From: Prevotella sp.
GTDB taxonomy: Bacteria > Bacteroidota > Bacteroidia > Bacteroidales > Bacteroidaceae
Assembly (NCBI GenBank): GCA_022486815.1
Contig: JAKVJW010000019.1
Coordinates: forward strand, 1 to 52,953
DNA length: 52,953 bases
Reading direction: 5' to 3'
The translations under genes were made by a program, and so were the position numbers. Below, piece after piece: positions 16,716 through 25,388 of this stretch (the first letter of the stretch is position 1; every line of letters begins with the position of its first letter). Under the pieces are notes generated by a model. It was not told the DNA's origin. It was given only the letters and a program-made list of their open reading frames with translations, and searched no databases.

Positions 16716-17435
16716 ATGAAGAAAATCATATATAGCAAATTTGACAAACATGCCATAGGAACTTTGCCGAGAGTCTGTTTTCCGGGACGGATTATTACTG
16801 TTTTTACAAAAGATGATGTAGAAACGGCTGTCGATTATCTGTTAGCCAGTGATATCCTGGGCGTTGATACAGAAACCAGACCGATATTTAAGCGTGGGCA
16901 AAACTATAAGGTCTCTCTTTTGCAAGTTTCAACTCATGATATCTGCTTCCTTTTTCGCTTGAATTTGACAGGTATAACTCCTGCTATTATCAGATTCCTG
17001 GAAGATACTAAAGTTCCGAAGATAGGCCTTTCGTGGCACGATGATCTTCTTGGTTTGCAGCGTCGTGAAAAGTTTAAACCCGGGTATTTCATTGATTTGC
17101 AGACTATTGCACCAAAATTGGGCATTGAGGACAAAAGTCTTCAAAAACTTTATGCAAATGTCTTCCATGAGAAAATCAGTAAATCACAACGACTCACAAA
17201 CTGGGCTGCTGATCAGTTGAAAGAAGCTCAGAAAATGTATGCAGCTACCGATGCCTGGACCTGTATCAATCTTTATGAAGAGATTCAGAGGCTGCTGAAA
17301 ACACATGATTACCAGTTGATTAAGGTACCTGATCCGGTAGTTGTCCCTGCTTCTTCAGTATCGGATATTGACAGTTCTGATACATCAATACCCGATGAAA
17401 CCGCCGGTACAGGACAGATAGTTAAAGAAATTTGA
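16716..17435 (+). CDS. 3'-5' exonuclease of the DEDDy type (RNase D-like)
   Basis: This 239-residue protein has the four acidic residues of the DEDDy exonuclease fold (PF01612). They are Asp51 and Glu53 in G-V-D-T-E-T-R-P, an aspartate in L-S-W-H-D-D-L-L-G-L (residue 109 or 110), and Asp179 with the preceding Tyr175 in Y-A-A-T-D-A-W. It lacks the HRDC domains of true RNase D, so it is a short stand-alone nuclease; whether it trims RNA or DNA cannot be told. The last 40 residues are a Ser/Asp-rich tail of no known fold. Its stop is one base from the next ATG, so it is cotranscribed with the rRNA methyltransferase, which fits RNA maturation. Confidence 0.85.
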   Translation: MKKIIYSKFDKHAIGTLPRVCFPGRIITVFTKDDVETAVDYLLASDILGVDTETRPIFKRGQNYKVSLLQVSTHDICFLFRLNLTGITPAIIRFLEDTKVPKIGLSWHDDLLGLQRREKFKPGYFIDLQTIAPKLGIEDKSLQKLYANVFHEKISKSQRLTNWAADQLKEAQKMYAATDAWTCINLYEEIQRLLKTHDYQLIKVPDPVVVPASSVSDIDSSDTSIPDETAGTGQIVKEI

Positions 17436-17436
17436 T

Positions 17437-18624
17437 ATGGAAAAGTTTAAGCAAGTATATTTAAAAAAAGGTAAGGAAGAAAGTCTGAAGCGTTTTCATC
17501 CGTGGATATTCTCAGGAGCCCTGAGTCATATAGATTCTGGTGTTGAAGAGGGAGATCTGGTACGGGTGATCACAAAAGACGGCTCCTTTATAGCTCTTGG
17601 GCATTATCAGACAGGCAGTATAGCCGTCCGTGTTCTCAGTTTTGAAGATCGTCCGATAGATGATGATTTCTGGAGATCAAGACTTGAATCTGCTTTGCGT
17701 ATGCGAATAGCTATTGGCATAGCAGATGGAATTAACGGCAATATCTACCGGCTTGTTCATGGTGAAGGGGACAATTTACCCGGACTGATCATTGATTGTT
17801 ATGGGAAGACCGCAGTGATGCAGGCTCATTCAGTAGGTATGCATCGTTGCCGGAAAATAATCAGCAGGATTTTACTCGAAGTAATGGGCTCCCGTATCGA
17901 AAATATCTTTTACAAGAGTGAGACTACCTTGCCGCTGTATGATGATCTGGGAGAAGAGAATGGATTCATGTATGGTGGTAATGCCGATGATGTCGCTGTT
18001 GAAAATGGCTTGAAGTTTCATATTGACTGGCTTAAAGGTCAGAAAACCGGATTTTTCATTGATCAGAGAGAAAACCGATCCTTATTGGAAAAATATGCGA
18101 GTGGACGGTCTGTCCTGAATATGTTTTGCTATACCGGTGGATTCTCTGTTTATGCGATGCGTGGCGGAGCAAAGTTGGTTCATTCTGTAGACAGTTCTGC
18201 AAAGGCTATTGAATTAGCGAGGTCTAATGTGGAGATGAATTTTCCCAGAGATAAACGCCATGAGGCTTTTGATGAGGATGCCTTTAAGTTTCTGGACGAG
18301 CATGATGAAAAGTACGATTTGATCGTCCTTGACCCACCGGCTTTTGCCAAGCATCGTTCCGCGTTACATAATGCTTTGAAAGGTTATATCAGATTGAATC
18401 TCAAAGGGCTTCAGCGTATTCAGCCGGGAGGAATCCTGTTCACCTTCAGTTGCTCACAGGCAGTGAACAAGGATCAGTTCAGGGCTGCTGTGTTTACAGC
18501 AGCTGCACAGGCACATCGCCGGGTCCGGATTCTGCACCAGTTGCACCAGCCTGCCGATCATCCGATTAATATCTATCACCCTGAAGGCGAATATCTGAAA
18601 GGACTTGTCCTCTATGTTGAATAA
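17437..18624 (+). CDS. rlmI: Class I rRNA cytosine-C5 methyltransferase (RlmI-like)
   Basis: At 395 residues this matches RlmI, which methylates C5 of cytosine 1962 in 23S rRNA. An N-terminal PUA domain (about residues 5-75, with F-H-P-W-I-F-S-G-A-L and G-H-Y-Q-T-G-S-I-A-V-R-V-L) is followed by an EEHEE-type linker domain. The Rossmann methyltransferase has V-L-N-M-F-C-Y-T-G-G-F-S (SAM site) and L-I-V-L-D-P-P-A-F-A (motif IV). The S-C-S-Q motif near residue 345 provides the expected second cysteine. It directly follows the exonuclease gene. The orthologue is likely, though other C5 cytosine methyltransferases share the same layout. Confidence 0.88.
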   Translation: MEKFKQVYLKKGKEESLKRFHPWIFSGALSHIDSGVEEGDLVRVITKDGSFIALGHYQTGSIAVRVLSFEDRPIDDDFWRSRLESALRMRIAIGIADGINGNIYRLVHGEGDNLPGLIIDCYGKTAVMQAHSVGMHRCRKIISRILLEVMGSRIENIFYKSETTLPLYDDLGEENGFMYGGNADDVAVENGLKFHIDWLKGQKTGFFIDQRENRSLLEKYASGRSVLNMFCYTGGFSVYAMRGGAKLVHSVDSSAKAIELARSNVEMNFPRDKRHEAFDEDAFKFLDEHDEKYDLIVLDPPAFAKHRSALHNALKGYIRLNLKGLQRIQPGGILFTFSCSQAVNKDQFRAAVFTAAAQAHRRVRILHQLHQPADHPINIYHPEGEYLKGLVLYVE

Positions 18625-18696
18625 TTGTCATGTATGTTGATGACCGCTTTCATGGAGGATTCCAAGTATAAATAGAAATCGTAAACAGTTGATTTG

Positions 18697-19440
18697 ATGA
18701 AAAATTTTATAGGAATTATTCCTGCACGATATGCTTCCACTCGTTTCCCTGGTAAGCCTCTTGCCATGTTGGGTGGTAAACCTGTTATTCAACGAGTGTA
18801 TGAACAGGCTTCTGAGACTTTGTCCTGTGTCTATGTTGCCACAGATGACGTCCGCATTTATGAGACTGTCAGTTCTTTTGGAGGTAAGGCCGTTATGACA
18901 CGGGCTGACCATAAAAATGGCACGGACCGTGTGGAGGAGGCGATGGAAAAAATCGGTGGTGACTGGGATGTAGTTGTGAATATTCAGGGAGATGAACCTT
19001 TTATTCAGCCAAGTCAGATTCAAACACTTTGCCGTTGCTTTGATGATCCGGATACGGAGATAGCTACATTGGGGAAGCGTTTTACTTCGATGGAAGCGGT
19101 AGAAAATCCGAATTCACCGAAAATCGTTCTTGACCATAGAGGTTTTGCCTTATATTTTTCGCGTAGTATCATTCCTTTTGTCAGAGGTGAAGAGAAGAGT
19201 GAATGGCTGAAAGATTACCCTTTCTTGAAACATCTGGGTATTTATGCCTATCGCAGGCAGGTGTTGAAGGAAATCACACGGCTTTCACAGGGACAGTTGG
19301 AAAAAGCTGAAAGCCTGGAACAACTCCGATGGCTGGAAAATGGATACCGCATTAAAGTCGGTTTTACAGATGTTGAAACTGTTGGCATTGATACCGTTGA
19401 AGATCTGAAGCGAGCTGAAGAGTTCTTGAAGAAGCTGTAA
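18697..19440 (+). CDS. kdsB: CMP-KDO synthetase
   Basis: This 247-residue protein is KdsB, which joins KDO to CMP using CTP so that it can be added to lipid A. The N-terminal nucleotide-binding motif I-P-A-R-Y-A-S-T-R-F-P-G-K-P-L is complete. V-Y-V-A-T-D-D, G-T-D-R-V-E-E and N-I-Q-G-D-E-P-F-I follow in family order, and the C-terminal E-S-L-E-Q-L-R-W-L is typical. The ATG at 18697 is used; a TTG three bases earlier is in frame. It is followed 11 bases later by tilS, and its pathway partner kdsC lies at 10547. Confidence 0.96.
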   Translation: MKNFIGIIPARYASTRFPGKPLAMLGGKPVIQRVYEQASETLSCVYVATDDVRIYETVSSFGGKAVMTRADHKNGTDRVEEAMEKIGGDWDVVVNIQGDEPFIQPSQIQTLCRCFDDPDTEIATLGKRFTSMEAVENPNSPKIVLDHRGFALYFSRSIIPFVRGEEKSEWLKDYPFLKHLGIYAYRRQVLKEITRLSQGQLEKAESLEQLRWLENGYRIKVGFTDVETVGIDTVEDLKRAEEFLKKL

Positions 19441-19451
19441 AGGAAAGATTC

Positions 19452-20849
19452 ATGCAGAATTGCAAGAAAATTGAAAATGTTATCGCCCATTTCATCGAGG
19501 GTCATAAGTTGATGAATCAAGGGCAACGTTATCTCGTGGCTTTGTCGGGTGGACCTGATAGCGTTTCCTTATTGCGTATATTGCTTGATCTGGGTTATCA
19601 GATTGAAGCAGTACACTGTAACTTTCATCTTCGCGGCGAAGAGTCTGATAGAGATGAAAGGTTTTGCAGCCAACTTTGTCAGGGACTTAACGTTCAACTG
19701 CATTTGGTTCATTTTGATACCCGTACTTATGCTGAATTACATCAGGTGAGCATTGAGATGGCCGCTCGTGAACTCCGTTATCAGTATTTTGAAAAATTGA
19801 GATGCTCAATCGGGGCAGCCGGAATCTGTGTCGCTCATCATCAGGATGATTCCGTGGAGACAGTTCTGATGAATCTTCTGAGGGGGACGGGACTGAAGGG
19901 GCTGGAAGGTATCCTTCCGTTGCAAGGCTATATTATCCGTCCACTTCTTTGTATAAACCGTTCTGATATTGAACAATATCTTCATTCAATCCATCAGGAT
20001 TTTGTCATTGACAGTACTAATCTTATCGATGATGTGACACGTAACCGGATACGTCTTGATGTCATACCTCTTCTGGAAAAAATAAATCCTGCGTTTCGGA
20101 AGAATGTAGCACGTACTACTGAATACGTTGGAATGGCTGTACATGCGTTGGAACATTACGTAAATAATTATATTTCCTTGAAATCCGGTATCGAACTATA
20201 TTTGCCGCAGGAAGCGGGTGATACAACGATCTCGGATGCTTCTGCTACGATAACTGTACAGAGCATCATGGCCTTTCCTTCTCCTGAATTGCTGCTTTAC
20301 ACGATGATTAATCTGTATGGCTTCAGTGGTTTCCAGGCAGAGGAAATCTATGCTTCAATGAATAAATCAGGAAAGGTGTGGCATTCTAAAACCCATCAAC
20401 TCCTTGTTGATAGAGGAAAAATATTTATACAACCTTTACCTGATCATGTTTCGAATAACATGCGTATCCCTGAGGAGGGAAATTATGTGTTCAGTAAGAA
20501 TTTGAAGTTACTGATAAATTATGGACAGCCTGTTGTCTCTAAGGAGAATGATACAGCCACACTGGATGCCGGGAAAGTGAAATTTCCGTTGACTCTTCGT
20601 TATAGTCAGGAAGGTGATCGCTTTGTTCCTTTTGGAATGAGGGGTAGTCGGCTGGTCAGTGATTTCCTGACAGATTTGAAGTGTAATCTTTTTGAGAAGC
20701 AGCAGCAGTTGGTACTGACTGATGCAACAGAAAAGATACTCTGGGTGGTCGGGAAACGTACGGATAATCGTTTTCGGATAGATTCCCATACGGAGAAAGC
20801 TTTAGTACTGAGGGTGTTGAATCCTGATTCTGCAGAAGATATCCGATGA
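19452..20849 (+). CDS. tilS: tRNA(Ile)-lysidine synthetase
   Basis: At 465 residues this is TilS, which changes cytidine 34 of the CAU-anticodon isoleucine tRNA to lysidine so that it reads AUA. The PP-loop ATP motif is A-L-S-G-G-P-D-S-V-S near residue 30, followed by C-N-F-H-L-R-G-E-E-S-D and A-H-H-Q-D-D-S-V-E-T. The C-terminal third (about 365-455) holds the TilS C-terminal domain with R-Y-S-Q-E-G-D-R-F-V-P-F-G-M. The gene is essential in most bacteria. It starts 11 bases after kdsB and ends before an intergenic region with an inverted repeat at 20914-20976. Confidence 0.95.
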   Translation: MQNCKKIENVIAHFIEGHKLMNQGQRYLVALSGGPDSVSLLRILLDLGYQIEAVHCNFHLRGEESDRDERFCSQLCQGLNVQLHLVHFDTRTYAELHQVSIEMAARELRYQYFEKLRCSIGAAGICVAHHQDDSVETVLMNLLRGTGLKGLEGILPLQGYIIRPLLCINRSDIEQYLHSIHQDFVIDSTNLIDDVTRNRIRLDVIPLLEKINPAFRKNVARTTEYVGMAVHALEHYVNNYISLKSGIELYLPQEAGDTTISDASATITVQSIMAFPSPELLLYTMINLYGFSGFQAEEIYASMNKSGKVWHSKTHQLLVDRGKIFIQPLPDHVSNNMRIPEEGNYVFSKNLKLLINYGQPVVSKENDTATLDAGKVKFPLTLRYSQEGDRFVPFGMRGSRLVSDFLTDLKCNLFEKQQQLVLTDATEKILWVVGKRTDNRFRIDSHTEKALVLRVLNPDSAEDIR

Positions 20850-20913
20850 AAAGGATAAAATTTTACGAAAGATGAAATAAAATCTGATAAAGTCGGATTT
20901 CCTTATGGAAAAG

Positions 20914-20976
20914 GGAACGGTTTTTCCGATTTTAAATTCAGATAGATTTTCCTTGATTTGATGGAAACTCCGTTCC
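20914..20976. repeat. Interrupted inverted repeat between tilS and the MORN gene
   Basis: GGAACGG (20914-20920) pairs with CCGTTCC (20970-20976), and inside it TTTCC (20922-20926, offset by two unpaired bases) pairs with GGAAA (20963-20967). The loop is about 36 bases and AT-rich. No T-tract follows. It could be a weak terminator for tilS. Confidence 0.4.
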
Positions 20977-20993
20977 TTAAATTCTTTAAATAA

Positions 20994-21025
20994 TTTGGTG
21001 GTTAGATGGGAATTCGCTATCTTTG
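20994..21025 (+). promoter_or_regulatory. Promoter for the MORN-repeat gene
   Basis: TTTG (20994-20997), a 20-base spacer and TATCTTTG (21018-21025) match the consensus fully. Transcription would start near 21031, 18 bases before the ATG at 21049. This excludes the longer frame opening at 20995. Confidence 0.75.
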
Positions 21026-21048
21026 TAGATGTAATCAAAGCATTTCCC

Positions 21049-22164
21049 ATGAACTTTAAAACTCAGATACTGACATTATTATTAGTCTTATCTCCTTTGG
21101 CTAGCACTGCTCAGAAGATCATCTTAGGTTCTTGCACCACTCGTGATGGGGGAATGTATAAAGGTGAAATGTCTGGCGGAAGGCCTTATGGTAAAGGGAA
21201 TACACTTTATAAAAACGGCGATTCCTATGATGGCGAATATGTGAGGGGCAGACGCCAGGGATATGGCATCTATACTTTTAGCAATGGTGAGAAGTATGCT
21301 GGGCAATGGTATCAGGATCAGCAACACGGGAAAGGAACTTTTTATTTTGCAAATAATAATAAGTATGTCGGTCTCTGGTATCGGAATTACCGTCAGGATC
21401 ATGGAGTAATGTACTATTACAATGGTGACCGTTATGATGGTAACTGGTACCAGAACAAACGTCAGGGAAGGGGAACCTACACTTTCTCAAATGGTGCCTA
21501 TTACCGTGGTCAATGGAAGAATGACGAAAAAGAAGGAAAAGGCTTTTTCAGTTGGAGTGATGGCTCGACTTATAATGGAATGTGGGCTGACAATATGCGC
21601 AATGGAAAAGGAACCTATAAATATTCAGGCGGGGACTTTTATGTAGGTGATTGGAAAAATGACATCCAGAACGGTAAAGGCATCTATAAATTTCAGAACG
21701 GTGATCGCTATGAGGGTGACTATGTTCAGGGAGAACGGACCGGTCAGGGTGTCTTTACATACGCCAACGGTGATAAATATTCGGGTGAGTTCAAGGAAGG
21801 AATGAAAGATGGCCAGGGTACGATGGAATGGGATAATGGTGATACGTACACCGGTCAGTGGAAGAATGATTTACAGAACGGTACAGGCCAACTTACCAAG
21901 AAGAATGGTGATGTCTTTGAAGGACAGTTTCGTAATGGTAAGGTAGATGGTGATGTCAGTATCCATTACGCTAATGGCAATACTTTCAAAGGTGTCTATC
22001 ATGACGGACGTCGTAACGGACCTGCCATTGAGGTGTCTAAAGACGGTATTCGTTTTGAAGGTAGTTATGTCAATGACCAGCGAGATGGTAAATTCGTGGA
22101 AAAAGATCGTAATGGACAGATAACAGCCCAGGGAACTTATCGTTATGGGCATCGGGGAAAATAA
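21049..22164 (+). CDS. Secreted protein of 14 MORN repeats
   Basis: This 371-residue protein starts with a signal peptide (M-N-F-K-T then a hydrophobic core ending A-S-T-A-Q). Almost all of the rest is 14 successive MORN repeats of about 23 residues, each starting Y-x-G-x-W or a variant and carrying G-x-G in the second half. MORN repeats form an elongated beta-hairpin sheet; in eukaryotes some bind lipids or proteins, and bacterial roles are largely undetermined. The last two repeats are degenerate. With a signal peptide but no anchor it should be periplasmic or outside. It precedes the glycogen branching enzyme by only 21 bases and may share its transcript, although the reason is not evident. 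Confidence 0.85.
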   Translation: MNFKTQILTLLLVLSPLASTAQKIILGSCTTRDGGMYKGEMSGGRPYGKGNTLYKNGDSYDGEYVRGRRQGYGIYTFSNGEKYAGQWYQDQQHGKGTFYFANNNKYVGLWYRNYRQDHGVMYYYNGDRYDGNWYQNKRQGRGTYTFSNGAYYRGQWKNDEKEGKGFFSWSDGSTYNGMWADNMRNGKGTYKYSGGDFYVGDWKNDIQNGKGIYKFQNGDRYEGDYVQGERTGQGVFTYANGDKYSGEFKEGMKDGQGTMEWDNGDTYTGQWKNDLQNGTGQLTKKNGDVFEGQFRNGKVDGDVSIHYANGNTFKGVYHDGRRNGPAIEVSKDGIRFEGSYVNDQRDGKFVEKDRNGQITAQGTYRYGHRGK

Positions 22165-22185
22165 TATCTTAATTAATCAGTAATC

Positions 22186-24216
22186 ATGACAAATAAAATG
22201 GTGAAATCTGCAATCGGAATTGTGAGGAATGACCCATATCTTGAACCTTATGCCGATGCAATCTGTGGACGACATGACCATGCAGTATGGAAAATGAATC
22301 AGTTGACTCAGAATGGGAAAATGACGCTCAGCGACTTTGCTGACGGGTATGACTATTATGGGCTTCATAAGGTGAAAGACGGTTGGGTGTTTCGGGAGTG
22401 GGCGCCAAATGCTACTGATATTTATCTGATCGGTGATTTTAACGATTGGAAGGAGATGGATAATTACCGTTGCAGGCGTCTCGAAGGAACCGGAAGCTGG
22501 GAACTTCAACTTCCGACAGAGGCCATAAAGCACGGCCAGTTGTACAAGATGCATGTGCATTGGAACGGTGGAGAAGGAGAACGGATCCCGGCGTGGGCAC
22601 AACGTGTGGTTCAGGATGACCAGACGAAAATATTTTCTGCTCAGGTATGGCATCCGCGCGACTATGTGTGGAAGCAAAAGACATTTGTACCGACGACTTC
22701 ACCTTTGCTGATTTACGAGTGCCATGTCGGGATGTCTCAGGATGCTGAGAAAGTAGGTACCTATACTGAATTTAAAGATAATGTTCTTCCGAGAATTGTC
22801 AAGGACGGTTATAATTGTCTTCAGCTTATGGCTGTTCAGGAACATCCCTATTATGGCAGTTTCGGCTATCATGTGAGTAGTTTCTTTGCTCCAAGTTCCC
22901 GTTTTGGCACTCCGGAAGAATTGAAAGCCCTTATTGATGCGGCTCATCAGTCAGGAGTTGCCGTAATCATGGATATTATACACTCTCATGCCGTTAAGAA
23001 TGAGGTGGAGGGTTTAGGTAATCTTGCAGGTGATCCGAATCAGTATTTTTATCCGGGTGAGCGGCATGAACACCCGGCATGGGGTAGCCTGTGCTTCGAT
23101 TATGGAAAGGATGATGTCATTCATTTCTTGCTGAGTAACTGTAAATACTGGTTGAAGGAATTCCATTTTGACGGTTTCCGTTTTGATGGAGTTACTTCCA
23201 TGTTGTATTACAGTCATGGACTTGAAGAAGCCTTTACTAATTATAGCGACTATTTTAACGGCCATGAAGATGATAATGCTATCTGCTATCTGATGATGGC
23301 CAATCAACTCATTCATGAGACTAATCCTCATGCCATTACGATTGCTGAAGAAGTCAGTGGAATGCCGGGACTGGCTGCAAAATTTGAAAACGGAGGCTAT
23401 GGCTTTGATTATCGTTTGGCCATGAATATCCCTGACTTCTGGATTAAGATAATCAAAGAAAAAAGAGATGAAGAATGGAAACCCAGCAGTATATTCTGGG
23501 AGATGAAGAATCGTCGTTCTGATGAACAGACTATCTCATATTGTGAATCTCATGATCAGGCTCTTGTCGGAGATAAGACGATTATCTTTCGTCTGATAGA
23601 TGCAGATATGTATTGGCATTTCCGGATTGGGGATGAGAATGATACCGTGCATCGGGGCATTGCACTTCACAAGATGATTCGTCTGGTGACCCTTTCTGCC
23701 ATGAATGGAGGTTATCTGAATTTTATGGGTAATGAATTCGGACATCCGGAGTGGATTGATTTCCCTAGAGAAGGGAATGGATGGAGCTATAAATATGCTC
23801 GCAGGCAGTGGCATCTTGTTGATGATCAGAGTTTATGCTATCATTATTTGGGAGACTTTGACCGGAAGATGCTTGAGGTAGTAAAGAGCGAACCTGGTTT
23901 TATCCATACACCGGTAATCGAGATCTGGCATCAGGATGAGGATCAGATCCTGGCCTTTATGAGAGGGGATCTATTCTTTGTCTTTAACTTTTCTCCAACC
24001 CGTTCCTTTGTTGACTATGGCTTTCTGGTTCCGAAAGGTTCCTATAAAATAGTACTTGATTCCGATAATCCTGCCTTTGGTGGAAATGGACTTAATGATG
24101 ATTCTATGGTACATCAGACCAATTATGATTCGCTCTATGCCAGTCAGAATAAGGAATGGCTGAAGTTGTATACTCCTTCCCGTTCTGCGATGGTACTTAA
24201 GAAATGTAATCTATAG
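22186..24216 (+). CDS. glgB: 1,4-alpha-glucan branching enzyme, eukaryotic type (GH13_8)
   Basis: This 676-residue enzyme makes alpha-1,6 branches in glycogen. It looks like the eukaryotic GBE1 class rather than classical bacterial GlgB: it opens with D-P-Y-L-E-P-Y-A, has G-D-F-N-D-W-K in the carbohydrate-binding domain, and R-F-D-G-V-T-S-M-L-Y around the nucleophile Asp334. I-A-E-E-V-S-G-M-P carries the acid Glu388, and Y-C-E-S-H-D-Q-A-L-V-G-D-K carries Asp457; all are close to the human enzyme as I recall it. The N-terminal extension domain of bacterial GlgB is absent. Other glycogen genes are not in the window. Confidence 0.92.
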   Translation: MTNKMVKSAIGIVRNDPYLEPYADAICGRHDHAVWKMNQLTQNGKMTLSDFADGYDYYGLHKVKDGWVFREWAPNATDIYLIGDFNDWKEMDNYRCRRLEGTGSWELQLPTEAIKHGQLYKMHVHWNGGEGERIPAWAQRVVQDDQTKIFSAQVWHPRDYVWKQKTFVPTTSPLLIYECHVGMSQDAEKVGTYTEFKDNVLPRIVKDGYNCLQLMAVQEHPYYGSFGYHVSSFFAPSSRFGTPEELKALIDAAHQSGVAVIMDIIHSHAVKNEVEGLGNLAGDPNQYFYPGERHEHPAWGSLCFDYGKDDVIHFLLSNCKYWLKEFHFDGFRFDGVTSMLYYSHGLEEAFTNYSDYFNGHEDDNAICYLMMANQLIHETNPHAITIAEEVSGMPGLAAKFENGGYGFDYRLAMNIPDFWIKIIKEKRDEEWKPSSIFWEMKNRRSDEQTISYCESHDQALVGDKTIIFRLIDADMYWHFRIGDENDTVHRGIALHKMIRLVTLSAMNGGYLNFMGNEFGHPEWIDFPREGNGWSYKYARRQWHLVDDQSLCYHYLGDFDRKMLEVVKSEPGFIHTPVIEIWHQDEDQILAFMRGDLFFVFNFSPTRSFVDYGFLVPKGSYKIVLDSDNPAFGGNGLNDDSMVHQTNYDSLYASQNKEWLKLYTPSRSAMVLKKCNL

Positions 24217-24233
24217 TAATAAAATTTTAGATA

Positions 24234-25379
24234 ATGAGAAGAGCTAAAAATAGCACAGTTACAATGCGTGTAATCTGTACTATTGTCTTTCTGGTTTTTA
24301 CTTTCTGCTATCTGTATTTTTACCAGAGTGATATTCTGGCAGTTGAACAGCATGTGCTTTCTTGTGGGAAAACACATTATAATCGTATATTGGGAGCGGT
24401 TCTCATTACTGCTATCTTATATATTATCCAGGTGGGCGTTTTTGCGGTCACTGGATTGAAGAAACGTACTCATGCATTGACCTATCTGCCGTCATTTCTT
24501 CTGTTGATATTCATAACTGCCGTCAGTCCTCATATTGATGAAGGATTTTCTTTTGGAGCCTGGTTATGGGTATTCCCTCTGGTATTGATCCTTTATATAC
24601 TCTGTGTGATGTTTGCCCGTGGATTCCAGACGATAGAACCTGATATGAATTCTACGGGGATTTTTTCACAGTTGACTTGGACTAATATACTGGAGATGGT
24701 AGCCATGATACTTTGTACCGGTTTATTTAGTAATAATAATGAAGTCTTTCATCGTCGGGCACATGCGGAGTCTTGTTTGATCAAAGGGGATTGGAATGGG
24801 GCCGTAAAAGCCACGGATGGCTTGGATAAAGCTGATAGCAGTCTGACCTTTCTTCGTGCCATTGCTCTTTCTCATGAAGGAAAATTGGGTGAGAAGATGT
24901 TTGAGGTTCCTGTGACGGGTGGAAGTGTGTCGATGTTGCCTAATGGCAAGAGTGTGAGATGCATGATGTATCCCAAGGATTCCATCTATTTATGGCTTGG
25001 AAGACGTTATATCCAGTACATGTTACCGTTGCACTATCTGCATTTTTCTTTTAGGAATCATACAGCTAAAAAGGCAGCTGGTGATTATCTGTTGACTTCC
25101 TATCTGATGGATAAGAATCTGGATGCTTTTGCAGCGACGATAGAAAAGTTTTATCGTCTGGATAGTGTGATGCCGAAACATTATCGTGAGGCTTTGATTC
25201 TTTACACACATCATCGTTCAAATCCTAAGATCGTTTATCATTCTAGTGTGATGGATGCCGACTTTCAGGATTATCAGACATTGGAACATCAGAATCCTAA
25301 TCCTCGTCAGCGGCAGGCTGCCATTCGGGATACGTATGGGAATACGTACTGGTATTACTGGCAGTATGGTGGAAAATGA
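24234..25379 (+). CDS. Membrane protein, possibly DUF6057 family
   Basis: This 381-residue protein has about five hydrophobic segments in its first 170 residues (for example I-V-F-L-V-F-T-F-C-Y-L-Y-F-Y at the start and a long stretch near 70-130). A mostly soluble helical C-terminal half follows, with A-E-S-C-L-I-K-G-D-W-N-G-A-V-K, like a tetratricopeptide-type repeat. It resembles the Bacteroidetes DUF6057 proteins as I remember them, though I am not certain. No enzyme motif is visible. It starts 17 bases after the branching enzyme and may be cotranscribed with it. It ends nine bases from the convergent hisC. Confidence 0.5.
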   Translation: MRRAKNSTVTMRVICTIVFLVFTFCYLYFYQSDILAVEQHVLSCGKTHYNRILGAVLITAILYIIQVGVFAVTGLKKRTHALTYLPSFLLLIFITAVSPHIDEGFSFGAWLWVFPLVLILYILCVMFARGFQTIEPDMNSTGIFSQLTWTNILEMVAMILCTGLFSNNNEVFHRRAHAESCLIKGDWNGAVKATDGLDKADSSLTFLRAIALSHEGKLGEKMFEVPVTGGSVSMLPNGKSVRCMMYPKDSIYLWLGRRYIQYMLPLHYLHFSFRNHTAKKAAGDYLLTSYLMDKNLDAFAATIEKFYRLDSVMPKHYREALILYTHHRSNPKIVYHSSVMDADFQDYQTLEHQNPNPRQRQAAIRDTYGNTYWYYWQYGGK

Positions 25380-25388
25380 TATTCGGGA

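Noticed and set aside
21148..22130. Regular repeats that could look like a CRISPR array
   Set aside because: They are 69-base coding repeats (23-residue MORN units) with drifting sequence and no unique spacers.
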